A DNA stretch of 64,000 bases from DATFNV01 sp035266225 (GCA_035266225.1 DATFNV010000336.1:1-64000), one strand, 5' to 3'. Counted from the first letter of the stretch, positions 33,776 through 42,294 are shown. Notes: generated by a model from the sequence alone, not told the origin. Numbers and translations: made by a program.

Positions 33776-34359
33776 GAGACTTCTTCGTCACGACACTCGA
33801 CTGGGCGGCCAGCCTGGCGCGGAAGAACAGCCTGTGGCCGATGCCGTTCGGGACGGCGTGCTGCGCCATCGAGCTGATGGCGGCGGGGGCCTCGCGCCAC
33901 GACATCGCCCGCTTCGGCGCCGAGGCCATGCGCTTCAGCCCGCGGCAGTGCGACCTGATGATCGTCGCCGGCCGCGTGGTCATGAAGATGGTGCCGGTGA
34001 TGCAGCGCATCTGGCTGCAGATGCCGGAGCCCAAGTGGTGCATCTCGATGGGCGCCTGCGCCTCCAGCGGCGGCGTCTTCGACACCTACTGCACCGTGCA
34101 GGGCATCGACCGCTTCATCCCGGTGGACATTTACATCCCCGGCTGCCCGCCACGGCCCGAACAGATCCTGCAAGCGATCATCGACTTGCAGGAGCGCATC
34201 CAGAAAGGCGGCACGCTGACCGGCAAGGAGTTCGCTGCCCGCACCCGGCCGAAGAATCCGGCCCCGCTGGCGCTGGAGGTGCTGCCGGCGGACAAAATGG
34301 TGGCGCCCGGCGACTTCGCCACGGCGACGCGCCTGCGCGAGGGGGAGAAGTCACCGTGA
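33766..34359 (+). CDS. nuoB: NADH-quinone oxidoreductase subunit B
   Basis: NuoB carries the terminal [4Fe-4S] cluster N2, which reduces quinone. The 197-aa protein has the cluster motif GTACCAIELM-like sequence (GTACCAIELMAAGASRHD), MGACASSGGVFDTY and PGCPPRPEQIL. The C-terminal 30 residues are longer than usual and are rich in alanine. ATG 33766 lies in the nuoA end, and its stop overlaps nuoC. Confidence 0.97.
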   Translation: MALRDFFVTTLDWAASLARKNSLWPMPFGTACCAIELMAAGASRHDIARFGAEAMRFSPRQCDLMIVAGRVVMKMVPVMQRIWLQMPEPKWCISMGACASSGGVFDTYCTVQGIDRFIPVDIYIPGCPPRPEQILQAIIDLQERIQKGGTLTGKEFAARTRPKNPAPLALEVLPADKMVAPGDFATATRLREGEKSP

Positions 34360-34859
34360 CCCACGACGAAATCCTCGCCGGGCTGCGCGAGCGCTTCGGG
34401 CCGGACTCGTTCGCGACGGCAGAGTTCCGCGACAACCGGCGCGTCATCGTGCCCGCCGAGCGCGTCCACGCCGTGCTGGCATTCCTCAAGGGACAGTGCG
34501 GCTTCGACATGCTCGCCGAAATGACGGCTGTCGATTACCTGCGCTACCCCAACGCCAAGGACCGTTACGGCGTCGTCTACTGTCTGCTCGACACCAGGGC
34601 GGGGACGCGCCTGGTGGTCAAGACGTTCGTGAACGATCCCGAGCCGGTGCTGCCGTCGGCCTACCCCCTGTGGAAGGCGGCCGACTGGCTGGAGCGCGAG
34701 GTGTACGACATGTACGGCATCCGCTTCGACGGACACCCGGACCTGCGCCGCATCCTGATGCCGGAGGAGTTCACCGCCTACCCGCTGCGCAAGGACTACC
34801 CGCTGCGCGGCAAGGGGGAGCGGCACAACCTGCCGGTGCTGACGAGGGCGGAAGGTTAA
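34356..34859 (+). CDS. nuoC: NADH-quinone oxidoreductase subunit C
   Basis: NuoC is the 30-kDa-type subunit of the peripheral arm. The 167-aa protein starts at GTG 34356, which overlaps the nuoB stop as GTGA. The family signature EREVYDMYGIRFDGHPDLRR is present near residue 110, preceded by LPSAYPLWKAADWLE. It is a separate protein, not fused to NuoD. The heptamer hairpin begins 3 bp after its stop. Confidence 0.96.
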   Translation: MTHDEILAGLRERFGPDSFATAEFRDNRRVIVPAERVHAVLAFLKGQCGFDMLAEMTAVDYLRYPNAKDRYGVVYCLLDTRAGTRLVVKTFVNDPEPVLPSAYPLWKAADWLEREVYDMYGIRFDGHPDLRRILMPEEFTAYPLRKDYPLRGKGERHNLPVLTRAEG

Positions 34860-34861
34860 GG

Positions 34862-34963
34862 CAATTGCAGATTGCAGATTGCAGATTGGAAGACAAATCT
34901 GCAATCTGCAATCTGCAATCTGCAATCTGCAATCTGCAATCTGCAATCTGCAATCTGCAATCT
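34862..34963. repeat. TGCAATC heptamer hairpin between nuoC and nuoD
   Basis: About three copies of GCAGATT (34867-34888) face about nine copies of its complement, a run of AATCTGC (34896-34963). The copy number is unequal between arms. The right arm ends directly at CTGGAGGGATC, the nuoD ribosome site. The same heptamer hairpin is inside cobN at 13363. Confidence 0.92.
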
Positions 34964-34972
34964 GGAGGGATC

Positions 34973-36193
34973 ATGCCACTGGAAACGCTCGATCCCCTGG
35001 CCGACGAGGTGGCCGAGAAAGACTACCAGTGGACCCTCAACTTCGGCCCACAGCACCCGGCCACGCACACGACGCTGCGCCTGCTCCTGACGATTGACGG
35101 CGAGACCGTCATCAAGGCGGTGCCGGACATCGGCTACCTGCACAGCGGCTTCGAGAAGCTCGGCGAGCACCTCGACTACAACCAGTACGTCACCATCGTG
35201 GACCGGATGAACTACATCTCGCCGGTCATGAACGAGATCGCCTGGTTCCACGTCGTCGAGAAGCTGATGGGCGTCGAGATCACGCCGCGCTGCAAGTACC
35301 TGCGCGTCATCCTGGGCGAATTGTCGCGTATCTCCGACCACCTGCTCTGCACCGGGGCGGCGGCGCTCGACCTGGGGGCCCTCACCGCCTTCCTGTACGC
35401 CTTCTACCAGCGCGAGAAGCTCTACGACATCTTCGAGTTCGCCTCGGGGCAGCGCTTCCACCCCAGCTATTTCCGCGTCGGCGGGCTGACCCGCGACGTG
35501 GACGACGCCTGGATCGACCGGGTGCGCGACTTCATCAAGGGCTTCCCGCGGGCGCACGCCGACGTAACGAAGCTGCTCAACCGCAACCGCATCTTCATCG
35601 ACCGCACCCACGGCATCGGCGTCCTGACCCGCGAGGAGGCGATCAACCGCGGCGCCACCGGCCCCGTCGCCCGCGCCAGCGGTGTGGTCCGCGACCTGCG
35701 CAAGGACGAGCCGTACCTCGCCTACAAGGATTTCGACTTCAAGGTCGTCTGCTCGACCGCCGGCGACAGCTACGCCCGCTACCTGGTACGCATGGAAGAG
35801 ATGCTCGAGTCGCTGAAGATCGTCGCGCAGGCGGTCGAGAATTTGCCGGGCGGCCCGGTCAACGTGGACGTGGAAGGCAAGGCGGTGCTGCCCGACCAGC
35901 TGGCGGTGTACCGCAGCATCGAGTCGCTGATCCAGCACTTCGAGTTGGTCATGACCAACCGGCAATGGCAGCCGCCGGTCGAGGAACTCTACGGGGCGGT
36001 CGAGTCGCCGAACGGGGAGCTGGGCTTCTACGTCGTCAGCGACGGCAGCGGGCAGGCGTACCGGGCGCGGACGCGGCCGCCGTCGTACATCCATTTCGCC
36101 CTGTTCCCGCAGCTGATCGTCGGACACCAGGTAAGCGACGTGGTGGCGGTGCTGGGGAGCCTGAACATCATCGCGGCGGAGCTGGACCGGTAG
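34973..36193 (+). CDS. nuoD: NADH-quinone oxidoreductase subunit D
   Basis: NuoD is the 49-kDa-type subunit that helps form the quinone site. The 406-aa protein has NFGPQHPATHTTLRLLL near residue 22 with the conserved histidines, then GYLHSGFEKLGEH, the RISDHLLCTGAAALDLGA region, and the C-terminal RTRPPSYIHFALFPQLIVG with GSLNIIAAELDR at the end. The stop is TAG at 36191. A 14-bp piece of its end, GGAGCTGGACCGGT, is repeated after the palindrome that follows. Confidence 0.97.
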   Translation: MPLETLDPLADEVAEKDYQWTLNFGPQHPATHTTLRLLLTIDGETVIKAVPDIGYLHSGFEKLGEHLDYNQYVTIVDRMNYISPVMNEIAWFHVVEKLMGVEITPRCKYLRVILGELSRISDHLLCTGAAALDLGALTAFLYAFYQREKLYDIFEFASGQRFHPSYFRVGGLTRDVDDAWIDRVRDFIKGFPRAHADVTKLLNRNRIFIDRTHGIGVLTREEAINRGATGPVARASGVVRDLRKDEPYLAYKDFDFKVVCSTAGDSYARYLVRMEEMLESLKIVAQAVENLPGGPVNVDVEGKAVLPDQLAVYRSIESLIQHFELVMTNRQWQPPVEELYGAVESPNGELGFYVVSDGSGQAYRARTRPPSYIHFALFPQLIVGHQVSDVVAVLGSLNIIAAELDR

Positions 36194-36265
36194 GTCAGGC
36201 TTTCCAGCCTGACCGGGCTTGGGGTCAGGCTGGAAAGCCTGACCTACGATGGGAGCTGGACCGGT
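36178..36265. repeat. Palindrome flanked by 14-bp direct repeats (insertion footprint)
   Basis: GGAGCTGGACCGGT occurs at 36178-36191 and again at 36252-36265. Between them is an inverted repeat (36190-36246) with arms made of GGTCAGGCTTTCC and its complement around a GGGCTTGG loop. Without the insertion, the nuoD and nuoE junction would read GGAGCTGGACCGGTGAGC, where the nuoD stop TGA overlaps the nuoE GTG. The duplicated GGAG now serves nuoE as ribosome site. Confidence 0.85.
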
Positions 36266-36743
36266 GAGCGTACTGAGCGAAGACCTGCGGCAGAAGATCC
36301 TGGCGTACCTCCCGCGCTACCCGAGCAAGCAGGCGGTGACGCTGCCGGCGCTGCACGTCGTGCAGGACGCCCTGCGCTGCGTGCCGCTGGAGGCGGTCCG
36401 GGAGATCGCCGACCTGCTCGACCTGAGCCCGGCCGAGGTCGCCGACACGATGACCTTCTACGGCTTCTTCCGCCCCGAGGACAAGCCGCTCGGCAAGACT
36501 CGCCTGTGGGTGTGCCGGGGATTGGCCTGCGCCCTCCGCGGCGGCGAGGAGCTGCTGTCGGACCTGTGTCAGCGGCTGAACGTCCGGCCCGGCCAGACGA
36601 GCGCGGACGGCAAGGTCACCGTCGAGTTCGCCGAGTGCATCGGCGTGTGCGAGGGAGCGCCGGCGGTGCTGATCGACGACGCCGGGCGCGGGGACGTGAC
36701 GCCGGATCGGGTGGACGCCCTGCTGGCAGAACTGCGACAATGA
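36264..36743 (+). CDS. nuoE: NADH-quinone oxidoreductase subunit E
   Basis: NuoE is the 24-kDa-type [2Fe-2S] subunit of the NADH-oxidising module. The 159-aa protein has the thioredoxin-like fold with cluster ligands in WVCRGLACALRGG and AECIGVCEGAPAV. The helix LLDLSPAEVADTMTFYGFF precedes them. I chose GTG 36264 (VSVLSEDL), which has GGGAG upstream and would have overlapped the nuoD stop before the repeat entered; ATG 36249 adds five residues encoded by the repeat junction. It lies next to a TA-like pair rather than directly next to nuoF. Confidence 0.94.
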   Translation: MSVLSEDLRQKILAYLPRYPSKQAVTLPALHVVQDALRCVPLEAVREIADLLDLSPAEVADTMTFYGFFRPEDKPLGKTRLWVCRGLACALRGGEELLSDLCQRLNVRPGQTSADGKVTVEFAECIGVCEGAPAVLIDDAGRGDVTPDRVDALLAELRQ

Positions 36744-36771
36744 CGGCGGCCCGCGAGAGGAGGGTTCAGCC

Positions 36772-37125
36772 ATGCAACTGGAAGATTACTTCGAGTTCGA
36801 GAAGTTCACGACCCCGTTTGGGCCGGTCGAGCGCATCCGGATCAAGGGACACCGGATCGCTATCGAGAACGTCATCGACTACTTCAATCAAGGGATGCAG
36901 CCGAGGGAGATTTGCGAGAAATTGCCGACCCTTACGCTGGAGGAGGTTTACGCGACGGTCACGTACTACCTCCACAACAAGGAAAAGGTAGACGCCTACA
37001 ACGAGGAGGGCGAGAAGATCGCGGACGCGTGGTATCAGGAGTACCTCAAATACGGGCCGTACTTCTTGCGGGACCGGGCGAGCGAGTACGTTGTTGGACC
37101 GGAAGTCCCACCCGACCATGACTAA
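36772..37125 (+). CDS. DUF433 antitoxin-like protein
   Basis: The 117-aa protein resembles DUF433 (VapB45-type) antitoxins, which carry a winged-helix DNA-binding domain. The typical stretch is RIRIKGHRIAIENVIDYFNQ, then GMQPREICEKLPTLTLEEVY and ATVTYYLHNKEKVDAY. ATG 36772 follows GAGGAGGG. Its stop overlaps the next gene by 8 bp, the usual toxin-antitoxin layout. The pair lies between nuoE and nuoF on the same strand. Its codon use is less GC-rich than the nuo genes, which suggests later arrival. Confidence 0.75.
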   Translation: MQLEDYFEFEKFTTPFGPVERIRIKGHRIAIENVIDYFNQGMQPREICEKLPTLTLEEVYATVTYYLHNKEKVDAYNEEGEKIADAWYQEYLKYGPYFLRDRASEYVVGPEVPPDHD

Positions 37126-37477
37126 ACCGCGGTTTCTATGCGATGAGAACATCGACCCGGACCTCGTCGATGCCATCCGGCAGATGGGGCCCGCCATCGA
37201 CGTCATTCGGGTCGGCGATCCCGGCGCTCCGCCCTTGGGTACAAAGGATCCCGATCTCCTTATCGCTGCCGAGGCGTCGGGGCGTGTCTTTGTTTCCCAC
37301 GACCGGCGCTCGATGTCAGGCCACTTGGCAAACCACTACGCTGCCGGACGACACACGGCAGGGATCATTCTGTTGCGGCGAAGGTTTTCGATCGGGCAGT
37401 ACGCCCGAGAAATCGTCAATCAGTGGGCAACCACGACTGCTGACGAGTGGGTTGATCGCACGATGTACTTGCCCTAA
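37118..37477 (+). CDS. DUF5615 PIN-like toxin candidate
   Basis: The 119-aa protein matches the DUF5615 (Mut7-C/PIN-like) family: KPRFLCDENIDPDLVDAIRQ, then KDPDLLIAAEASGRVFVSHD, with acidic residues D12, E13, D69-like and the SHD motif typical of PIN nucleases. These proteins are usually paired with DUF433 antitoxins, exactly as here. ATG 37118 overlaps the antitoxin end. It would be an RNase if active. The gene sits inside the nuo operon, so its expression would follow complex I. Confidence 0.75.
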   Translation: MTKPRFLCDENIDPDLVDAIRQMGPAIDVIRVGDPGAPPLGTKDPDLLIAAEASGRVFVSHDRRSMSGHLANHYAAGRHTAGIILLRRRFSIGQYAREIVNQWATTTADEWVDRTMYLP

Positions 37478-37506
37478 CGATTGGAACGTGCCTTGATGCT
37501 GGGTGA

Positions 37507-38841
37507 ATGCTGATGCCTGACTTTGAACCCGTGCTCCTGCGCCGCATCCTCCGCAACGCGGACGTCTCCCTGGAGGCGTACCGGGCCGACGGCGGCTACC
37601 GCGCCCTGGCGAAGGCGCTGGGCGAGATGGCCCCGGCGCAGGTCATCGACGTGGTCAAGGCGTCGGGGCTGCGCGGCCGCGGCGGCGCCGGCTTCCCGTG
37701 CGGCGTCAAGTGGACCTTCCTGCCCAAGGACCACCCCGGCCCCATTTACATGTGCGTCAACGCCGACGAAAGCGAGCCCTGCACCTTCAACAACCGCATC
37801 TTGATGGAACAGGATCCGCACCAGATCCTCGAAGGCATCATCCTGTCGTGCTACGCCGTCAAGGCGACGACGGCTTACGTCTACGTCCGCTACGAGTACG
37901 GCCCCGCCGCCCGCGCCATGCAGCGCGCCATCGACGAGGCCTACGCCGCGAACCTCCTGGGCCGCCACGTCCAGGGCAAGGACATCCACCTCGACGTCTT
38001 CGTCCACCGCGGGGCCGGCGCCTACATCTGTGGCGAGGAGACCGGCCTGATCGAAAGCCTGGAGGGCAAGCGCGCCTGGCCGCGCATCAAGCCGCCGTTC
38101 CCGGCCGTCGAAGGCGCCTTCCGCAAGCCGACCATCGTCAACAACATCGAGACGATGGCCTGCGTCACGCACGTCGTCGATCGCGGCGCCGACTGGTTCA
38201 AGTCGATCGGCGTGCCGCCCGACCCGAAGAACCCGCGCGACGCCGGCAGCTACGGGCCGAAGCTGTACTGCCTCAGCGGCCACGTCAACAGGCCGGGCTG
38301 CGTCGAATTGCCGCTGGGCATCACGGTGCGCGAGCTGGTCGAGAAACACGGTGGCGGCGTCTGGAAGGGCAAGAAGGCCAAGGGCTGCATCCCCGGCGGC
38401 ATCAGCATGGGCCTGATGACCGAGGCCGAGTTCGACACGCCGCTGGACTTCAACGGCCCCGGCAAGGTCGGCTGCCTCGGCCTCGGCACGGCCGCGGTCA
38501 CGGTGTTCGACGAGGACACGAGCATTGTCGATGTCCTGTACAACGTCTGCCGCTTCTTCGCCCACGAGTCGTGCGGCCAGTGTACCCCGTGCCGCGAGGG
38601 GACCGGCTGGATGCTGAAGATCGCCGAGCGCCTGCGCCGCGGCCAGGGCCGGCTGGAAGACCTAAAAATCCTCGAAGAAGTCGGCCACGGCATGGGCATC
38701 ATGCCGGGCACGACGATCTGCGGGTTGGCGGACGGGGCCGGCTGGCCGGTGAAGATGGCCGTCCGCAAGTTCCGGGCGGAGTTCGAGGACTACCTGCGTG
38801 CCGGGAAGAAGAGCACGGCGGCGCTGGCTGGCGTGCATTAG
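37507..38841 (+). CDS. nuoF: NADH-quinone oxidoreductase subunit F
   Basis: NuoF binds NADH, FMN and cluster N3. The 444-aa protein has GLRGRGGAGFPCGVKW near residue 53, the NADH-binding NADESEPCTFNNR, GAGAYICGEETGLIESLEGK, and the cluster ligands ESCGQCTPCREGTGW plus a cysteine in GTTICGLADG. ATG 37507 is used; ATG 37513 is an equal alternative. The stop codon TAG ends on the first base of a repeat half-site at 38841. Confidence 0.97.
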   Translation: MLMPDFEPVLLRRILRNADVSLEAYRADGGYRALAKALGEMAPAQVIDVVKASGLRGRGGAGFPCGVKWTFLPKDHPGPIYMCVNADESEPCTFNNRILMEQDPHQILEGIILSCYAVKATTAYVYVRYEYGPAARAMQRAIDEAYAANLLGRHVQGKDIHLDVFVHRGAGAYICGEETGLIESLEGKRAWPRIKPPFPAVEGAFRKPTIVNNIETMACVTHVVDRGADWFKSIGVPPDPKNPRDAGSYGPKLYCLSGHVNRPGCVELPLGITVRELVEKHGGGVWKGKKAKGCIPGGISMGLMTEAEFDTPLDFNGPGKVGCLGLGTAAVTVFDEDTSIVDVLYNVCRFFAHESCGQCTPCREGTGWMLKIAERLRRGQGRLEDLKILEEVGHGMGIMPGTTICGLADGAGWPVKMAVRKFRAEFEDYLRAGKKSTAALAGVH

Positions 38842-38858
38842 CCGCTTGCGGCTTAGCG
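38841..38858. repeat. Half-site of the GCCGCTTGCGGCTTAGCG family
   Basis: Only one arm, GCCGCTTGCGGCTTAGCG, is present, and no complementary arm is close by. It begins with the last base of the nuoF stop codon and lies before the lipoprotein gene. Confidence 0.8.
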
Positions 38859-38871
38859 AGGAGGACTTGCC

Positions 38872-39360
38872 ATGCGTGGGATCCGTTGTGTGCTGCTGGC
38901 GGTCGTGCTGGTCGTGACGCTCGGCGCCTGCGGGTGCAAAAACAAGAACAAAGACACGGCCCCCGAAACGGGAGGCAACCCGCTCAGGCTGGACCAGGCC
39001 GGCGGCGCGCCGGCGCAGGGCGTGGTCCGGCGCGGGGCGCAGCGGCAGGAGATTCAGGGCATCCTGGAAAACCTCGCCAAATACTACGAACTGTACCGAG
39101 GCGAAAACGGGCGGCCGCCCAAGAGCCTTCAGGAATTCAGGGCGTACCTGGCGAGCGACCCCAACGCCCGCAAACTCGTGGAGGCCGTGGACAAGGGCTG
39201 GCTCGTGTGGGTCTTCGACCCTCCACCGAACACCAACCAGGTGCTGGCCTACGAGAAGGAGGAGTTCGAGCAGTTCCATAACCGGCTTGTCCTCTTCGGC
39301 GGCGGTGCGGTCAAGTTGATGACCGACGCGGAATTCCAGGCGGCGCTCAAGGGGCAGTAG
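38872..39360 (+). CDS. Lipoprotein of unknown function inside the nuo operon
   Basis: The 162-aa product has a lipoprotein signal peptide with lipobox LGAC, cleavage before Cys20 (VLVVTLGACGCKNKNK). The mature part is mostly helical and ends in a FEQFHNRLVLFGGGAVKLM segment. It resembles small planctomycete lipoproteins with an ENLAKYYELYRGENGRPPKS stretch, also seen in pseudopilin-like proteins. No link to complex I is known. It lies between nuoF and nuoG, 20 bp before nuoG, so it is co-transcribed. Confidence 0.75.
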   Translation: MRGIRCVLLAVVLVVTLGACGCKNKNKDTAPETGGNPLRLDQAGGAPAQGVVRRGAQRQEIQGILENLAKYYELYRGENGRPPKSLQEFRAYLASDPNARKLVEAVDKGWLVWVFDPPPNTNQVLAYEKEEFEQFHNRLVLFGGGAVKLMTDAEFQAALKGQ

Positions 39361-39380
39361 CTCAGCGAGGCGAGGCGCTC

Positions 39381-41021
39381 ATGGCAGTCGTTTACGTCAA
39401 CGGCACGCCGGTCGATATCGGTGCCGAGAGGCTGAACCTGATTCAGGCCGCCGAGAAGGCCGGGGTGTTCATTCCCCGCTACTGCTGGCACCCGGCGCTG
39501 ACCGTGGTGGCGTCGTGCCGCATGTGCCTGGTCGAGGCCGGCGAGATGAAGGACGGCAAGCCGACCCTGCAGCCGCGCGTCGTTCCCGCCTGCCAGACGC
39601 CGGCCAAGGACGGCAGCGTCATCGTCACCAACAGCGACAAGGCCAAGGCCGCCCAGGCCGGTACCCTGGAAGACCTGCTCCTCAACCATCCCCTCGACTG
39701 CCCCGTCTGCGACAAGGCCGGCGAGTGCATGCTCCAGGACTTCAGCTACCGCTTTGGCCGGTCCGAGAGTCGTATGATCGACCCGAAGCACACGCCGCCC
39801 AACAAGCCGCACATCGGGCCGAATGTCACGCTGTTCACCGACCGCTGCATCATGTGTACCCGTTGCGTCCGCTTCGCGCGCGAGGTCAGCGGTGAGGCCG
39901 AACTGCTGGTCGCGAACCGCGGCGACCACGAAGAAATCGACACCTTCCCCGGCATCCCGCTCGACAACAAGCTGGCCAGTAACGTCGTGGACCTGTGCCC
40001 CGTCGGCGCCCTGTGCAGCAAGGACTTCCTCTACAAACAGCGCGTCTGGTTCCTCAAGGAGCAGAAGAGCGTCTGCCCCGATTGCAGCACCGGCTGCAGC
40101 GTCTGCCTCGACACCAACAAGAGCGTCGTCTACCGCCTGCGGCCGCGCTACAACCCGCAGGCCCAGGGGCACTTCATGTGCGACGACGGCCGACTCGGCT
40201 ACCACTACATCAACTCCGACCAGCGGCTGACGCAACCCTACTCCCGGCGCGACGGCCGGTTGCAACCGGCCGAGTGGCCGGAGGTGCTGGCGGGGGTGCG
40301 GCGCGAGTTCGCCGAGGCTGTGCGGCGGGACGGCTCCGCGGTCGCCGGCGTCCTGTCGCCGTTCCTGACGTGCGAGGAGGCGTTCCTGCTCGCCAAGTTC
40401 CTCAAGGGTCTGTCGGGGGAGGTGCGCCTGGCGCTGGGTCCGGTGCCGGTCGTCGGCGAGGACGATACCTATCCCAAGGACCGCCGCGGCCGGCCGGCCC
40501 AGCCGGTGAAATTCATCATTCGGGCGGAGAAATGTCCGAACCGCCGCGGCGTCGAGGAGGTGCTACGTCACTTCCAGGGGGACGTGGTCAAGTTCGACGA
40601 CGTCCTGCGCGACGCGGCGGCCGGCAAGGTGCAGGCGCTCTACCTCGCGGCCGGCTACCCGCCGCGCGGAGGCTGGATCACCGAGGCGCAGGCGAAGTCG
40701 CTGGAGAAGGTGCCGCTCCTGGTGGTGCAGGACCTGTTCTTCACGCCGGCCACCGGCCCGGCGAAGTACGTCATCCCCGCGGTCAGCTTCGCGGAGAAGG
40801 ACGGCACCTTCGTCAACCACGCTGGGCTGGCGCAGGCGATCCACTGGGGCGCAACGCCGCCTGGCGAGTGCCGCACTGACGGGCAAGTGTTCCTCGACCT
40901 GCTGGAGCGCCGCGGGCTGGCGCACGCGCCGACCTTTAGGAAGGAATTGGCCGGCGAAGTGCCGTACTTCGCGCCGCTGGCGCCGGGGGAGATCGGCGAA
41001 TACGGGGTAATGCTCGTTTAG
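39381..41021 (+). CDS. nuoG: NADH-quinone oxidoreductase subunit G, short form
   Basis: NuoG holds several Fe-S clusters of the peripheral arm. The 546-aa protein is shorter than typical forms, which are near 700-900 aa. It has the N-terminal [2Fe-2S] motif PRYCWHPALTVVASCRMC with CQTP, then the His-Cys cluster HPLDCPVCDKAGECML, the CIMCTRCVRF and DLCPVGALC ligands, and a further VCPDCSTGCSVC cluster. The molybdopterin-oxidoreductase-like half is reduced, ending with FAEKDGTFVNHAGLAQ. Its TAG stop is provided by the GTTTAGC palindrome at 41016. Confidence 0.95.
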   Translation: MAVVYVNGTPVDIGAERLNLIQAAEKAGVFIPRYCWHPALTVVASCRMCLVEAGEMKDGKPTLQPRVVPACQTPAKDGSVIVTNSDKAKAAQAGTLEDLLLNHPLDCPVCDKAGECMLQDFSYRFGRSESRMIDPKHTPPNKPHIGPNVTLFTDRCIMCTRCVRFAREVSGEAELLVANRGDHEEIDTFPGIPLDNKLASNVVDLCPVGALCSKDFLYKQRVWFLKEQKSVCPDCSTGCSVCLDTNKSVVYRLRPRYNPQAQGHFMCDDGRLGYHYINSDQRLTQPYSRRDGRLQPAEWPEVLAGVRREFAEAVRRDGSAVAGVLSPFLTCEEAFLLAKFLKGLSGEVRLALGPVPVVGEDDTYPKDRRGRPAQPVKFIIRAEKCPNRRGVEEVLRHFQGDVVKFDDVLRDAAAGKVQALYLAAGYPPRGGWITEAQAKSLEKVPLLVVQDLFFTPATGPAKYVIPAVSFAEKDGTFVNHAGLAQAIHWGATPPGECRTDGQVFLDLLERRGLAHAPTFRKELAGEVPYFAPLAPGEIGEYGVMLV

Positions 41022-41065
41022 CGGCGGGTCGCAGACCCGCGCGGGTCTGCGACCCGCCGCTAAAC
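41016..41065. repeat. Palindromic element, GTTTAGC family, donates nuoG stop
   Basis: Perfect 25-bp arms (41016-41040 and 41041-41065) have no loop. The ends are GTTTAGCGGCGGG and its complement. TAG at 41019-41021 is the nuoG stop codon. Confidence 0.92.
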
Positions 41066-41079
41066 AAGGACGGATATCC

Positions 41080-42294
41080 ATGCACTACCTATACGACACC
41101 GAGCATTTCTGGTGGACGATCATCACGGTCGCCGTCATCATGGGCGTCCTCCAGGGGACGTGCGCCTACCTGATCCTGCTGGAGCGCAAGGTGGCGGCGT
41201 GGGTGCAGGACCGCATCGGCCCCAACCGCGTCGGCCCCTTCGGCCTGCTGCAGCCCATCGCCGACGGTGTCAAGTTCCTCCTCAAGGAGGACATCGTCCC
41301 CTCCCACGTCGATAAGGTCTTCTTCCTCATCGCCCCGGCGATCGCCATCGGCACCGCGACCTTGGCCTTCGCCGTCGTCCCCTTCGGCCCGACCAGCGAG
41401 CCGCCCCAGGTCAAGTGGGCGCAATCGACGACCGAGGCTGCCCAGGTCTACACGCCAGAAGTGGTCAAGGAGAAAGACGAGTACAACGACCGGTATCAGG
41501 CGGTGATTGCGCCGCACGTGGACATCGGCTTCCTGTTCCTGTTCGCGGTGAGCAGCCTCGCGGTATACGGCATCATCCTGGGCGGCTGGTCGTCCAACGA
41601 CAAGTACAGCCTCATGGGCGCCCTGCGCTCCAGCGCCCAGCTCATCAGCTACGAGATCCCGATGGGCCTGTCGATCCTTGGCGTCGTCATTCTGACGGGG
41701 TCGCTGAACCTGGAACGGATCATCGGGGCCCAGCTCAACCACGGTTGGAACGTCGTCTATCAACCTCTGGCCTGTCTGCTGTTTCTGACGAGCATCTTTG
41801 CCGAGTGCAACCGCCTGCCGTTCGACCTGCCCGAGGCCGAGCAGGAACTGGTCGGCGGCTACCACACCGAGTACAGCGCTATGAAGTTCGCGCTGTTCTT
41901 CCTCGGCGAGTACACGCACATGATCACCACGAGCTTCCTGTTCGTGACCCTGTTCTTCGGCGGCTGGCACCTCCCGTGGGTCGCCACGCCGGAATCGTTC
42001 TGGGTGGTGAAGCTGATCGTCTTCGCCGGGAAGATGTTCCTCATCATCCTCTTCTACATGCTGGTGCGCTGGACCCTCCCGCGCTTCCGCTTCGACCAGC
42101 TCATGGGCATTGCCTGGAGGGTGCTCATCCCGCTGTCGCTGGCGAACCTGCTGGTGGTCATGGTGGTGAAGGAAGTCGCGCTGACGTACGGCTGGGCGAA
42201 CTGGGCGCAGGCCGTCGTGCTGTTCGCGCTGTCGGTCGGCCTGATCGTGGTGACGGGGGCGCTGGCGCTGAGGCAGCGGCCGCTTGCGGCTTAG
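41080..42294 (+). CDS. nuoH: NADH-quinone oxidoreductase subunit H
   Basis: NuoH is the membrane subunit that contacts the quinone site. The 404-aa protein has eight or so helices with LERKVAAWVQDRIGPNRVGP and RLPFDLPEAEQELVGGYHTE, both diagnostic. Residues about 106-146 (EPPQVKWAQSTTEAAQVYTP onward) form an extra hydrophilic loop not found in ordinary NuoH. The C-terminal residues RPLAA plus the TAG stop are encoded by the repeat core at 42279. ATG 41080 is preceded by a weak AAGGACGG. Confidence 0.96.
   Translation: MHYLYDTEHFWWTIITVAVIMGVLQGTCAYLILLERKVAAWVQDRIGPNRVGPFGLLQPIADGVKFLLKEDIVPSHVDKVFFLIAPAIAIGTATLAFAVVPFGPTSEPPQVKWAQSTTEAAQVYTPEVVKEKDEYNDRYQAVIAPHVDIGFLFLFAVSSLAVYGIILGGWSSNDKYSLMGALRSSAQLISYEIPMGLSILGVVILTGSLNLERIIGAQLNHGWNVVYQPLACLLFLTSIFAECNRLPFDLPEAEQELVGGYHTEYSAMKFALFFLGEYTHMITTSFLFVTLFFGGWHLPWVATPESFWVVKLIVFAGKMFLIILFYMLVRWTLPRFRFDQLMGIAWRVLIPLSLANLLVVMVVKEVALTYGWANWAQAVVLFALSVGLIVVTGALALRQRPLAA

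Noticed and set aside
34862..34963. CRISPR-like array
   Set aside because: The unit is only seven bases, with no spacers, and the array is a two-arm hairpin.
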